Shown here: in pieces, positions 16,101 through 20,698 of the stretch
Layout: every line of letters starts with the position of its first letter
Numbering within the stretch: the first letter of the stretch is position 1
Translations under genes and position numbers: made by a program
Notes under the pieces: generated by a model
The model's input: only the letters and a program-made list of their open reading frames with translations
Database searches by the model: none
What the model was told of the DNA's origin: nothing
Source: a virus
Reading direction: 5' to 3' (one strand)
Length of the DNA: 26,244 nt
IMG/VR virus record: IMGVR_UViG_3300010885_015976
Location: 1-26,244 of that record

Positions 16101-19025
16101 TATGATGAAAACGGTCTACTAGATGTCTATGGTGATCAACAAGTCGATTCTAATATTGCTAGTTATTTCAATGATGCACAATTGGGATTACGTCCGGAAG
16201 ATATGATTTTAGATGGATCTAACTTCGTCGATACATACAGCAGTTATGCTCCTGAAGAATTCATTCCTGGAATGATGTTAGACAGCGTTGACATTAGAGT
16301 TAAGACTTTGAGTGACTATACTGTTTCTAAATCACCAGATGTTGTGGTTGTATCTAAGTATGCTGATAGTGTTACAAAAGTTTATAGTTTTGATCCAACA
16401 GTGACAGATACGAAACTGCCAACTGGCGGAATTGAAAATATCACAGTGTTGAATGATATCGCAGGTGTACAAACAGAAGGTATTGATTACACAGTGAATT
16501 GGGCACTTCGATACATCGAATTTATCAATGCTCCTCCGATACCCAGCAGTGTATACATTATAATAACAGGAGCCAGTGGTCAAAAAGTAATGGCTGATTC
16601 CGAGTTCATCGGTGATGGACAACAGACCGAGTTTGAAATATTTGACGCAGTATTAGAGAATGTTCAACAAGTCTATGTCAAGATAAACGGTAATAAAGTG
16701 ACCAATTGGAAACTTGCAGAAGCAGGTTATGGCACCACGGATCCTGCAACATTGGGTTGGGATGGTACTCCTGTAGACGGCACATATTGGGATCAATCAT
16801 ATGTTCCCGTTAGTGCAATCTGGCAACCGCTAACTGATTACTTCATTGACGATTTTGTAACCTATAATGCTGCAACATATAGAGTTGTTAGAGCATTCAG
16901 AAGTGGTGCAGAATTCAGTAACGAAAACATGATGTCATCTCAACGAGTGATTGTGAGATTTGATGGTCCGCCTGCGGCCGGTGACCTAATTCAGATCCAC
17001 TTATTTGACTTGTCTTTTTCTACTAAGGCTTACAGTGAGATAACAACCCAAGAAGTTATAGTTGGTTCAGGATATCAGTCGGGCACAGCAGGTTTTGAGA
17101 TTTCATTGAACGAGAAAGTGCAATATTCAAAACCATGGGAATCTAAGGTTAGAGTTAGCGTAAATGGGATTGATCTAGAACCTACCAATCAAGCATACTA
17201 TGCTGGTAACGGAAAAAATAAAACTTTCTCATTGCCAAACACAAGAAATGTCGATGTTAATTCAGTTACCAATTCTGATATCGTTGTGCTGATCGACGGC
17301 GTAGTTAAACTAAATCCAAGCGATTACACTGTTTATAGAAATGGCATTGATATTCCAAGTATTGTGTTCAATTCTAGCCCTGCTGATGGATCATCTATTA
17401 TAATAAGCAATAAGAGCACCTCAGATTATTTCATATTCAATGAAAGATCGATCATCATTAAACCTTCTTATCGATTGTTCCCCAACGATAAGATTGAAGT
17501 AAATGTTTACAGCAACCATGATCAGTATGATACCCGTTGTCAGGTCTTTAGTTCGTTGAACAACAACACAACTTCGATTAAGGTTGATAATTATTCCGGA
17601 TGGGATAGCATCGCGTATGATTCTATCAACTATGTCGATGAAACATTGCTCACTGGCAGTATAGGAACCGTTCCATATGCAATACATCACAGTGATCTTA
17701 AGAGCGGTTCGATCACAACTTCGACTGTTGATTATGGTTTCGCAAGCAATGTAGTAGGGTTTGACAACGCTGCGTGGGATGTAAATGAAGTAACATATGC
17801 ATCGAGTTATATACTGAACAGTCCATTGAATGGAACTCCACAGGTATCAGTCAATGGTGTGTTATTATCTATCTTGACTGACTATGTCATTGCGAACACT
17901 TCGACAATTGTTTTCAATTCTCAGGTATTGTCAACTGATGTTATTACAGTTTATGATCTCTATGACACACTGATCACAATTGTATCTTCTTATCCTACTA
18001 CTACTGCAATGGACATTTCAGCATTAAAAGTTGTAGTTGATGGAATTCAACTAAACAGATATACTGACTATACATTATCAAATGCCTATAGTCTTTCGTT
18101 TTTGAACACATTGAAAATCAGTCCATCTGCAACAATTCAAGTTTATTCATTGACTCCTGTTGTTGATCCCGCTGCTAATTTTGGTTGGGACGATGAATTT
18201 ACAATCAGCATTCAGCCTGCAGGCACAATTGTATCTCTTGGATATGATATCGTTGGATGGGACACTACCATTTGGGATAACGAACGCACAAATACTATTG
18301 CAGCCCCAACGTATGTACTAAGTAGACCAGTGAATAACATTAATAATCTGAGAGTTACATTCAATGGAGCATGGCTTCAGCCATTCTATGAATATGTTCT
18401 AATAACTCCCACAGTGCTAAGAATTGATCCAGCACTGGGTGTAACTTCTGCAGACGTAGTTGTTGTGACACATATCAATGAAGATGCAAGACAACAAAAC
18501 ATCGAATTCAGAATCTTCAAAGGTATCACTGAAACATACGATTACTTGGGTATCAGTGATAGAACTACTACATTATTAACTCAAGATTTACTACAAAATG
18601 ATGAGTGGATTAATGTTAAAGATACCGCAGTGTTTAGTTTTCCCGATCCCGAACAGTCTAAACCAGGTGTTGTTTTCATCAATGGGGAAAGAATTACTTT
18701 CTATGTATTAGATATTGTAAACAATCGTCTAGGTCAGTTACGTCGTGGAACCAACGGAACGGGTGCTCCACTAGTACATGCTGCTGGACTAAGAGTATAT
18801 GATGGTGGCAATCTAGTAGAAATTCCAAGCGCAAGAGACAAGTATGTTATTGCTGATGTTCCTGTAACTATAATAGGAAAGATGGGAGATCAGCGTACTA
18901 TCGACATTGGAAAACTTTATCGTCAAGGTAAGGTTTGGGAAAACTTAGGTGTTAGCACTCCATCAGATGGAACGGGTATATTAAATTCTACTACAGTACA
19001 AGCAACCTTCTTAAAGGCATTATAA
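4185..19025 (+). CDS. Giant 4946-residue modular baseplate/tail structural protein
   Basis: One open frame of 14.8 kb follows gp6, where T4 has genes 7 and 8; marine T4-like phages often carry a very large structural protein here (sometimes labelled VrlC-like). No interruption is present. Modules seen, by approximate residue: conserved marine-phage blocks at 1-1450, including RSSIDGNAWSRTNRWFH (about 545) and HPWEMFGFSQQPEWW (about 1390); a 'GQGVPSNTIITAI' unit (about 710); a CBM5/12-like unit (1894-1935); a 'PHGL' unit (about 2190); seven FG-GAP repeats (2312-2995); a GQLWWDT block (3086); GGxGY repeats (3672-3745); four more CBM-like units (3762-3910, 4213-4250); beta-sandwich repeats (about 4100-4770); and a C-terminal domain with PGVVFINGERITFY and LRRGTNGT (4785-4880). 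No signal peptide or membrane segment is evident. AGG at 4170-4172 precedes the ATG. Most likely it builds the outer baseplate and host-contact surface; the exact role is inferred. Confidence 0.85.
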   Translation: MVNKSLDNVPKINQNSKNRKVTSDFLPGVFRTNTNKRFLNATMDQLIQEPKLNNVYGYVGRQDLSPAYQTTDPYVRETDSYSQFYQLEPGLVINERIVGTNRFKKTNAFNYVDLLNGVALQGGINTNHSRLFSNEYYNYEGFIDFDKLINYSKYYWVPNGPTTLEVNGYDVDNTKPDVVFIEDLSISRPVDPDTTGNLVSNKPIGLVGYNISQFPGKTNPTLNLVRGRTYNFNVAQLGHPFWIQTEPGLGEGVGYQENIFKREVYGVDNNGAEEGTVTFRVPFSDEQFDVESLPLFDTVDLVTDIPYNDIQNVMYEDFIANNTIDGMRSLTQKRIVMINPDPASWRDDVPLEQRYGIWQLNNVDGQLRLGFIKAWPNSTKIFVREGRQYGNVNVIRNSHGSIYKEPFITSKLDTLYYQDGVDENVYGEIRLVTIDPTQATIDVVQRVLDQPSYTSPNNVEFTNGLKVIFRGFVEPAGYADTEFVVEGVGTGIKLVPWENLLTPDPNNPNQGDGFDAQGENFDSLQYDLALNSPLRKDYVVINRSSIDGNAWSRTNRWFHEDVIRYATTFNNSTAPVVLDNAFRGIRPIIEFDANLQLFNHGNKFAGAVTVIDSKVTDLGNQVEGISPYVLIDSNGNYYSDDVALENGTYVIFTQERYHNTRNKIYEVSNIIPHAANIRIKTVLRFAQLGSTQMILTDTDYLYVNMKVTGQGVPSNTIITAIDTLNNIVTVNNELVDVPAGSSVSFNTNNKQVHLTPVHTMQEGETVVALSGATKQNFVYWWHNDSWVYAQQKNSLNQAPLFDIFSISGISFSNTEYFTSSTFAGSKLFGYKESTTGLRDSELGFPLTYRSIGNIGDIVFENFYDTESFHYSFLNKDQTLSISNGFAHENNVNDLSFKLRNNWIKVLDQSKQYIQKKYIVSENLRNNFLLNVDYKINSQNEKNIFVYVNEVELSYKKDFSLMVQGKNYYVSFAKELIVGDVLVVKIFANPISQENFTLPKNLTENSLNETFDSLTLGQIRNHVQEIADNSLYFVGEAAGSNNLRDIAYKQIPGRILQHSAGVHVSQLFFNNETTNVIQSIDYSRKAYRNFKDRFFSLLGSSDFQNTGDPRACLDQIFDELTSHVTSDQSFYYTDMVATGTKNFIVNRYTISDTNYRKFNVINPFSVATPGYESVLIYQKKFNDITDTNGNQLLINKDYTFDGYVVNIIANLDINDTVSVFEYASTKGCTVPATPTKLGLYPKFTPEIFVDDTFIGRKLNVIQGHDGSKTIAFNDFRDNIILEFEKRVYNNITVNYINDNTSFTSIEPGAFRVTDYSMDEWTLLLSPTFLEWAGSNNVNIFDNLFQNQATSNDPFSFNYSQSLDVLYNDGVPGYWRGIYKYFFDTDRPHTHPWEMFGFSQQPEWWEARYGKAPYTSGNLVLWQDVQIGLIYQHGHDSYIDSRYARPGTLDVIPVDEHGDLLPPLSSVVTTVKPNNVGSSWRFGDQSPQETVWRRSSEYPYAIQIAWALAKPAQYCTWSLNRRDYVRIPLLDQIINKRTGKRAVSLSISDDTQYIPGSNIWIRDRLAGLNVNIQTKFVEIFENLGLNLVYKMSGFTDKSYIEVIAEQASPNSTNTGILVPKENYDLVVSKSAPVGAATYSAVIIKKAGGIFSIFGTDFNRPYFIITPRRMNGNFYNITVSQQTAMVRMDDEDGIQIIPYGQQFTTTQQVVDFLISYGSYLKSTGFLFGDVASGESEIEFHNSTIDWANSAKQFLYWLEQGWDSSIVLSLTPAGTQLSFDTGFGVVDDLTNSYSGVRLTNSDDTVLQNKEYTTFRNGTNFNLILKDPSKGIHLLDLVVVAYEHTLVFDNTTVFNDIIYSPSLGNRQYRMKINGFKTRDWDGSLYAPGFLVNFNDVELWQPVTDYYKGDIVEYKNKYYTAKVFIPGQNKFIENNWMPVNGNLLNKKLIPNMAFNAQQFENFYDVDKFDVNSDADTLARNATGFVPRNYLDDIGLNNISQHKFYLGMIREKGTKAAINAFLRAKLPYIDNNVTVDEQFAIRLGSYGGSNDINDIELSLENANPLNGAYVVELINQNDTRSNMWNSYRPKDLLMKPASYDNNIFYSTESYPMQIGTGGPVYPSDVTSSVYDIQKIYNLSGPSTTDSTAGYGEGSRIWVANDTEGTWNVYRLSGFENIKILNAVAINTTSEIEFMTDIPHGLTFNDNILIKNGATIGKIEMNLSGFYRVNKVLTANTFRTPIYDGVKIASGPMHGSLLKIKSVKYNDRSSFAIDTPPGGWRTSDRVWINGLSGNWEVLNRYDNYIISQSLTPVFSGESDNFGNQMDIKSTEDIMVVGAPGKDSGYVYVYNKDLNASWAVAKGISPANSNTSQFGYSVKYNDLDIAIVGAPGSNSGAGLAYIINASNYKIGVNQILNPTGMSAGDQFGYAVASSVDGNWIAIGAPANNKVFIYRYTEITSPVTYSYQTETATEFELPQGILGTGLTVDDIKVYINDDMKIPTTDYYISGNNVELNFTPNYSDILTITYESYYRYVTEFSNTENSGNFGSSLSFSKDGSQLAIGAPTLTVVDASGNSYSNMGQVYIYERTIESFIIPTYTETFLTSAQAATLYSVTLDNTAVFPLVYLDGVLDTENTVLDNTVTFMSGDLLRLLSYGSQVTVESNTFRLLETKVMSTGQNNLNFGAKVQICPTTCSLYVGAPGFATVNPVTTASINSGALIRYVNEARFYGSITGSQSNPTTTGGYSTIINGVKITFDGSSIDNRTILDWSPYHDYITDNWIRHNTIIYKPTQNFTSSATFDSTYLTPYQVTVDEIVSDINAARIPGITASKSPRNRLVITSSIELAHNKIVINTTSLGTFLTDVGLTVFKYYQTINSIVDQSTANFGIQFALNNAGDRLVIGATTADNIKFVSIDKGTTTFDAKSTRTFSAYYRSGAAYLYEYQADANENTIHHGNFAYAQTFNTSSLVSNQYFGTGVLLTNNWAIISSLGDGTRAGTVNTFYNKSGTKNWAVLRQQLPDVDSRKITRAYIYNDNTKTLIADLPVIDPEHGIPVPAAAEQIRYILNYDPAIYTNSPNKYSFAVDVRSSWSKEHVGQLWWDTNQIKYTLWNQGSLLDRFNNWGLSIPNSFASVYEWIESDMTPSQWNIEYPLTPSVYTASEIYSTRVVIDPDTLVPSNKYYFWIINNDSNSSKIRRDTALMLQELIANPRKNDNQPFVSVIGTNALALFNCNDLIDKDTRLHLTLQNNRYVNPVHNEWTMFDDGSDLGVAREFLDRMNDSLAGIDARGKMVPDPDLSIKERYGLEVRPRQTTFADNFNARGIWINNVNAVFTQYPIALLRDMVSLEEYDVPPIVDGVEIKFSVENEIELTYINAGFYNTGDKILVLNDSTVNGWSIRQLQSSNSVSELWKIIRVKTYDLRNYWSYADWYQSPLIASVAIDKIVDYDYEIQSSNPQVGELIKVKDGGNGNWKLVLAQESSFQLVGQQNATIQLNRNLYDNNVAGFGVDSQSFEIIGFAKDNALEFRKIFDIVTDKLLTNELRDDFKIILRSMLDDITNQFKQNDWLMKTSLVNVNNEVRSLNQIPVYVKETTDTVLNFFNEVKPYHTKVKEFISSYKQLDTAQLDAVDFDLPPYYNLNNKRYREPQLGNGIDVVDDINVFDTPLYNIWYNNHKYPVQYIDIADGGHGYRQIDTTVVITGDGKGATAQAFIKNGSIYAIELTNSGKDYTYATVKILGIGTGATAFAKLGHSVARNIKTTIRFDRFTYGTYTKEWAPNTSYTLTDLINYNGNVYRIATDANLQNVQSTGITTGDTFNFTNLIELKVKVWEPEKPFTKDTVIVYKNIPYVALTDFVSGRYFEYNDNITVTNSLDWEPATYYMADTVISYNGVAYRVLHDFTTPNSFTYDNLLSVYDIAMYPGGYFDDAASRVWSYYNPASGMPGKDLTQVMTGMEYPGVIVKSPTFNQLMGYGFELFERIAYDQRTYDENGLLDVYGDQQVDSNIASYFNDAQLGLRPEDMILDGSNFVDTYSSYAPEEFIPGMMLDSVDIRVKTLSDYTVSKSPDVVVVSKYADSVTKVYSFDPTVTDTKLPTGGIENITVLNDIAGVQTEGIDYTVNWALRYIEFINAPPIPSSVYIIITGASGQKVMADSEFIGDGQQTEFEIFDAVLENVQQVYVKINGNKVTNWKLAEAGYGTTDPATLGWDGTPVDGTYWDQSYVPVSAIWQPLTDYFIDDFVTYNAATYRVVRAFRSGAEFSNENMMSSQRVIVRFDGPPAAGDLIQIHLFDLSFSTKAYSEITTQEVIVGSGYQSGTAGFEISLNEKVQYSKPWESKVRVSVNGIDLEPTNQAYYAGNGKNKTFSLPNTRNVDVNSVTNSDIVVLIDGVVKLNPSDYTVYRNGIDIPSIVFNSSPADGSSIIISNKSTSDYFIFNERSIIIKPSYRLFPNDKIEVNVYSNHDQYDTRCQVFSSLNNNTTSIKVDNYSGWDSIAYDSINYVDETLLTGSIGTVPYAIHHSDLKSGSITTSTVDYGFASNVVGFDNAAWDVNEVTYASSYILNSPLNGTPQVSVNGVLLSILTDYVIANTSTIVFNSQVLSTDVITVYDLYDTLITIVSSYPTTTAMDISALKVVVDGIQLNRYTDYTLSNAYSLSFLNTLKISPSATIQVYSLTPVVDPAANFGWDDEFTISIQPAGTIVSLGYDIVGWDTTIWDNERTNTIAAPTYVLSRPVNNINNLRVTFNGAWLQPFYEYVLITPTVLRIDPALGVTSADVVVVTHINEDARQQNIEFRIFKGITETYDYLGISDRTTTLLTQDLLQNDEWINVKDTAVFSFPDPEQSKPGVVFINGERITFYVLDIVNNRLGQLRRGTNGTGAPLVHAAGLRVYDGGNLVEIPSARDKYVIADVPVTIIGKMGDQRTIDIGKLYRQGKVWENLGVSTPSDGTGILNSTTVQATFLKAL
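9858..9989 (+). other. CBM5/12-like module 1 inside the giant protein
   Basis: Residues about 1892-1935 read WQPVTDYYKGDIVEYKNKYY, followed by a short segment and a closing Trp (NNWMPV). The order W-x-P, Y-x-x-GD-x-V-x-Y, Y-x-A and final W is the usual pattern of small chitin/cellulose-binding (carbohydrate-binding family 5/12) modules. Sugar binding is inferred; the fold also serves as a structural unit in phage tails. Confidence 0.6.
11118..13170 (+). other. Seven-repeat FG-GAP (integrin-type) beta-propeller domain with inserts
   Basis: Seven FG-GAP-type repeats start at residues of about 2312, 2364, 2417, 2537, 2673, 2876 and 2964. Clear examples are QFGYSVKYNDLDIAIVGAPG and DQFGYAVASS followed by NWIAIGAP. 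Repeats 5 to 7 are more divergent (VGAPGF, VIGATT, IISSLG). Seven is the number needed to close an integrin-type propeller. Long inserts follow repeats 3, 4 and 5; the first resembles the beta-sandwich repeats found later in the same protein (KVYINDDMKI, then ELNFTP). Confidence 0.75.
15198..15400 (+). repeat. GGxGY glycine-rich beta repeats in the giant protein
   Basis: Residues about 3672-3740 contain two related units: DGGHGYRQIDTTVVITGDGK with GATAQAFIKNG, then NSGKDYTYATVKILGIG with TGATAFAKLG. The alternation of GY, a V/I-rich strand and G-x-GA is a repeat I recall from fiber and baseplate proteins of marine phages. A structural spacer role is inferred. Confidence 0.6.
15462..15900 (+). 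other. Three consecutive CBM5/12-like modules (2-4) in the giant protein
   Basis: Three units begin at Trp residues 3762 (EWAPNTSYTLTDLINYNGNV), 3816 (WEPEKPFTKDTVIVYKN) and 3861 (DWEPATYYMADTVISYNGVA). Each has W-x-P, an aromatic, D-x-(V/L)-x-x-Y and a Tyr-containing strand. They follow directly on the GGxGY repeats. Spacing is 54 and 45 residues, consistent with tandem small domains. Confidence 0.6.
16815..16935 (+). other. CBM5/12-like module 5 in the giant protein
   Basis: A fifth unit begins at Trp 4213 (IWQPLTDYFIDDFVTYNAAT, then YRVVRAF). It is embedded among the beta-sandwich repeats, separated from modules 2-4 by about 350 residues. Confidence 0.55.
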
Positions 19026-19702
19026 TGGAAGACAAAAACACGTCAGAATCTAAGGTAATAAATAAAGAGCAGCAAGAGAAAAATCCAATGTCTAAACCAG
19101 ATGAGAATAGCGGAATTAGGGTTGAAGGCCATATTAAGATATGGGATCCTAGTTCTGGAGAAGTGATCGTTAATAAGCGTAATGCCATTCATTATGAGAA
19201 TTTTAGTAAAGCATTGGCAATGAGCATTGGAAATCAACAAGAAAGTTGGATCCATGAGATGGTTTTTGGGAACGGTGGTACTAGTGTTGACCCTACTGGG
19301 GTTGTTACTTATTTGCCAACTAATACCACTGGAAGTAACTCCGCACTTTATAACCAAACTTATAATAAAGTGATTGACGGAAACAGTAGTTATAACATGG
19401 ATCCTACTAGAAACATGATTCAAGTTCGACATGTTCCGGGAACACTGTATACCGATGTATTAATGACTTGCTTGCTAGATTATGGCGAGCCAAATGATCA
19501 AGCCGCATTTGATAATAGCACTACCTATGGTGATAATTATGTATTTGATGAATTGGGACTTAAGAGTTTCTCATTGAACGGCATTAATCAGGGTGATCTT
19601 TTAACTCACGTTATCTTCCACCCAGTTCAGAAATCATTAAACAGACTCATTCAAATTGATTATACAGTTAGAATTCAAACTTTAACAACACTAACTGCAT
19701 AA
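19025..19702 (+). CDS. Conserved structural-region protein coupled to the giant gene
   Basis: This 225-residue protein starts in a TAATG that overlaps the stop of the giant gene by one base, with AAAGG at 19013-19017 ahead of it; this argues for translational coupling and a shared transcript. The first 25 residues are hydrophilic and charged, followed by a compact region with GHIKIWDPSSGEVIVNKRNA, then MVFGNGGTSVDP and a beta-rich end. I recall this 'dG.vl..k.NAIHYEN' arrangement from marine myovirus structural clusters, usually unnamed. No transmembrane segment or enzyme motif is visible. A baseplate or fiber-attachment component is the best guess from position; a divergent gp8 counterpart is possible but cannot be shown here. 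A second ATG at 19089 has a poorer ribosome-binding site. Confidence 0.75.
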   Translation: MEDKNTSESKVINKEQQEKNPMSKPDENSGIRVEGHIKIWDPSSGEVIVNKRNAIHYENFSKALAMSIGNQQESWIHEMVFGNGGTSVDPTGVVTYLPTNTTGSNSALYNQTYNKVIDGNSSYNMDPTRNMIQVRHVPGTLYTDVLMTCLLDYGEPNDQAAFDNSTTYGDNYVFDELGLKSFSLNGINQGDLLTHVIFHPVQKSLNRLIQIDYTVRIQTLTTLTA

Positions 19703-19703
19703 C

Positions 19704-19711
19704 TATAAATA
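19704..19711 (+). promoter_or_regulatory. T4-type late promoter octamer for the first fiber gene
   Basis: Exact TATAAATA directly after the preceding stop codon, 31 bases before the ATG at 19743. A GAAGG at 19723-19727 is the only purine-rich ribosome-binding candidate and is unusually far (15 bases) from the start. Confidence 0.72.
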
Positions 19712-19742
19712 TTTTATTAATCGAAGGTTAACAAATAACATT

Positions 19743-20651
19743 ATGCCTTATTATATTAAACATACTAACGGCTCGAGTTTAGTTACAGTACAGGATGGTA
19801 CTGTTGATAACACATCCACATCTGTCACATTGGTTGGAAAGAACTTCCCAACTTACGGAGAAGTTCTAAATCAAAACTTAATTAGTATGTTAGAGAATTC
19901 TGCTAATTCAACAAGTCCAGATCCAGCATTGATTGGACAACTATGGTATGATAGCACTAATAAGGTTTTGAATTTCTATAGACAAGGATCAACATCTAAC
20001 TCCTGGCAAAAGATAGCAACAACTATAGAAAGTGACACTGCACCTACTAGCCCTAGGATGGGAGACTTATGGTGGGATACTTCAGTAAGTCAATTAAAAA
20101 TATATGATACAATGGCCAGTGACTGGCAAGTCATCGGACCTCAAACAACTAATAATGGCCGCTTAACAGTCATTGGTACTAATAACTTTACGTTACAAGT
20201 TAGCGGTAATAATGTTTTTCAAGTTGATTTATACGGTGGTGTTGTTAAGCCATATAATCCCTGCTTCTCAGGATATGATAACACCAATGGCGGAAATCTA
20301 ACTAGCAGTGGCTTAACTTCTTACAATACATGGAAACCAAAATTAATACTCGATCGAAGCAGTAATTTTGATATAACCTCTGGTGTTTTCACAGTCCAAA
20401 GTCCGGGTTATTACCGTTTAAATGCTTCAGTAACGACATTGGGAACTACCGAAGTCAGATTACAATGGTGGAAAAACGGGGTTTCTTGTAATGTCAAAGC
20501 GAAAAACAATGTTGCAACTGCCTCGCAGTTGACATGTTCGGGCATTATCACTGCAAGAACAGGAGATTCTTTTCAGTTAGTTTATTCAACTGATTCCGGA
20601 GCGTCTATAAGTAATACATACAGTACCTATCAGATAGAGTTTGTGGGGTAA
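19743..20651 (+). CDS. Tail fiber/appendage protein with C1q-like tip
   Basis: The 302-residue protein has a three-part layout. Residues 1-60 hold an anchor-like block (VQDGTVDNTSTSVTLVGKNF, then YGEVLNQN), which is repeated in the next gene. Two 'GxLW(Y/W)D' units follow at about residues 65 (GQLWYDST) and 107 (GDLWWDTS). From about residue 172 to the end the sequence follows the C1q/TNF-like jelly-roll pattern: CFSGYDN, a 'KLILDRSSNFDITSGVFTV' strand set, SPGYYRLNASV, then LQWWKNG, GDSFQLVYS and a final strand. C1q-like domains trimerise and bind ligands, and serve as receptor-binding tips in several phages. The gene has its own late promoter. Attachment to host surface is inferred from the architecture and the neighbouring baseplate genes; the receptor is unknown. 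Confidence 0.8.
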   Translation: MPYYIKHTNGSSLVTVQDGTVDNTSTSVTLVGKNFPTYGEVLNQNLISMLENSANSTSPDPALIGQLWYDSTNKVLNFYRQGSTSNSWQKIATTIESDTAPTSPRMGDLWWDTSVSQLKIYDTMASDWQVIGPQTTNNGRLTVIGTNNFTLQVSGNNVFQVDLYGGVVKPYNPCFSGYDNTNGGNLTSSGLTSYNTWKPKLILDRSSNFDITSGVFTVQSPGYYRLNASVTTLGTTEVRLQWWKNGVSCNVKAKNNVATASQLTCSGIITARTGDSFQLVYSTDSGASISNTYSTYQIEFVG

Positions 20652-20669
20652 ACGATTATGAGCAATCTA

Positions 20670-20677
20670 TATAAATA
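20670..20677 (+). promoter_or_regulatory. T4-type late promoter octamer for the second fiber gene
   Basis: Exact TATAAATA in the 47-base gap, 21 bases before the ATG at 20699, the same spacing as for gp6. GAGAG at 20686-20690 is a suitable ribosome-binding site. Confidence 0.72.
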
Positions 20678-20698
20678 CATTAAACGAGAGAATCAGTA

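Noticed and set aside
9500-19000. Possible frame breaks or fused genes within the giant protein.
   Set aside because: The frame is continuous, module borders show no internal stop, and I saw no late promoter octamer inside it while scanning; a multi-gene origin remains possible but is not shown here.
19043-19432. A 129-codon reverse-strand open frame.
   Set aside because: It lies wholly within a forward gene with good start signals and coupled translation, and its sequence shows no family pattern.
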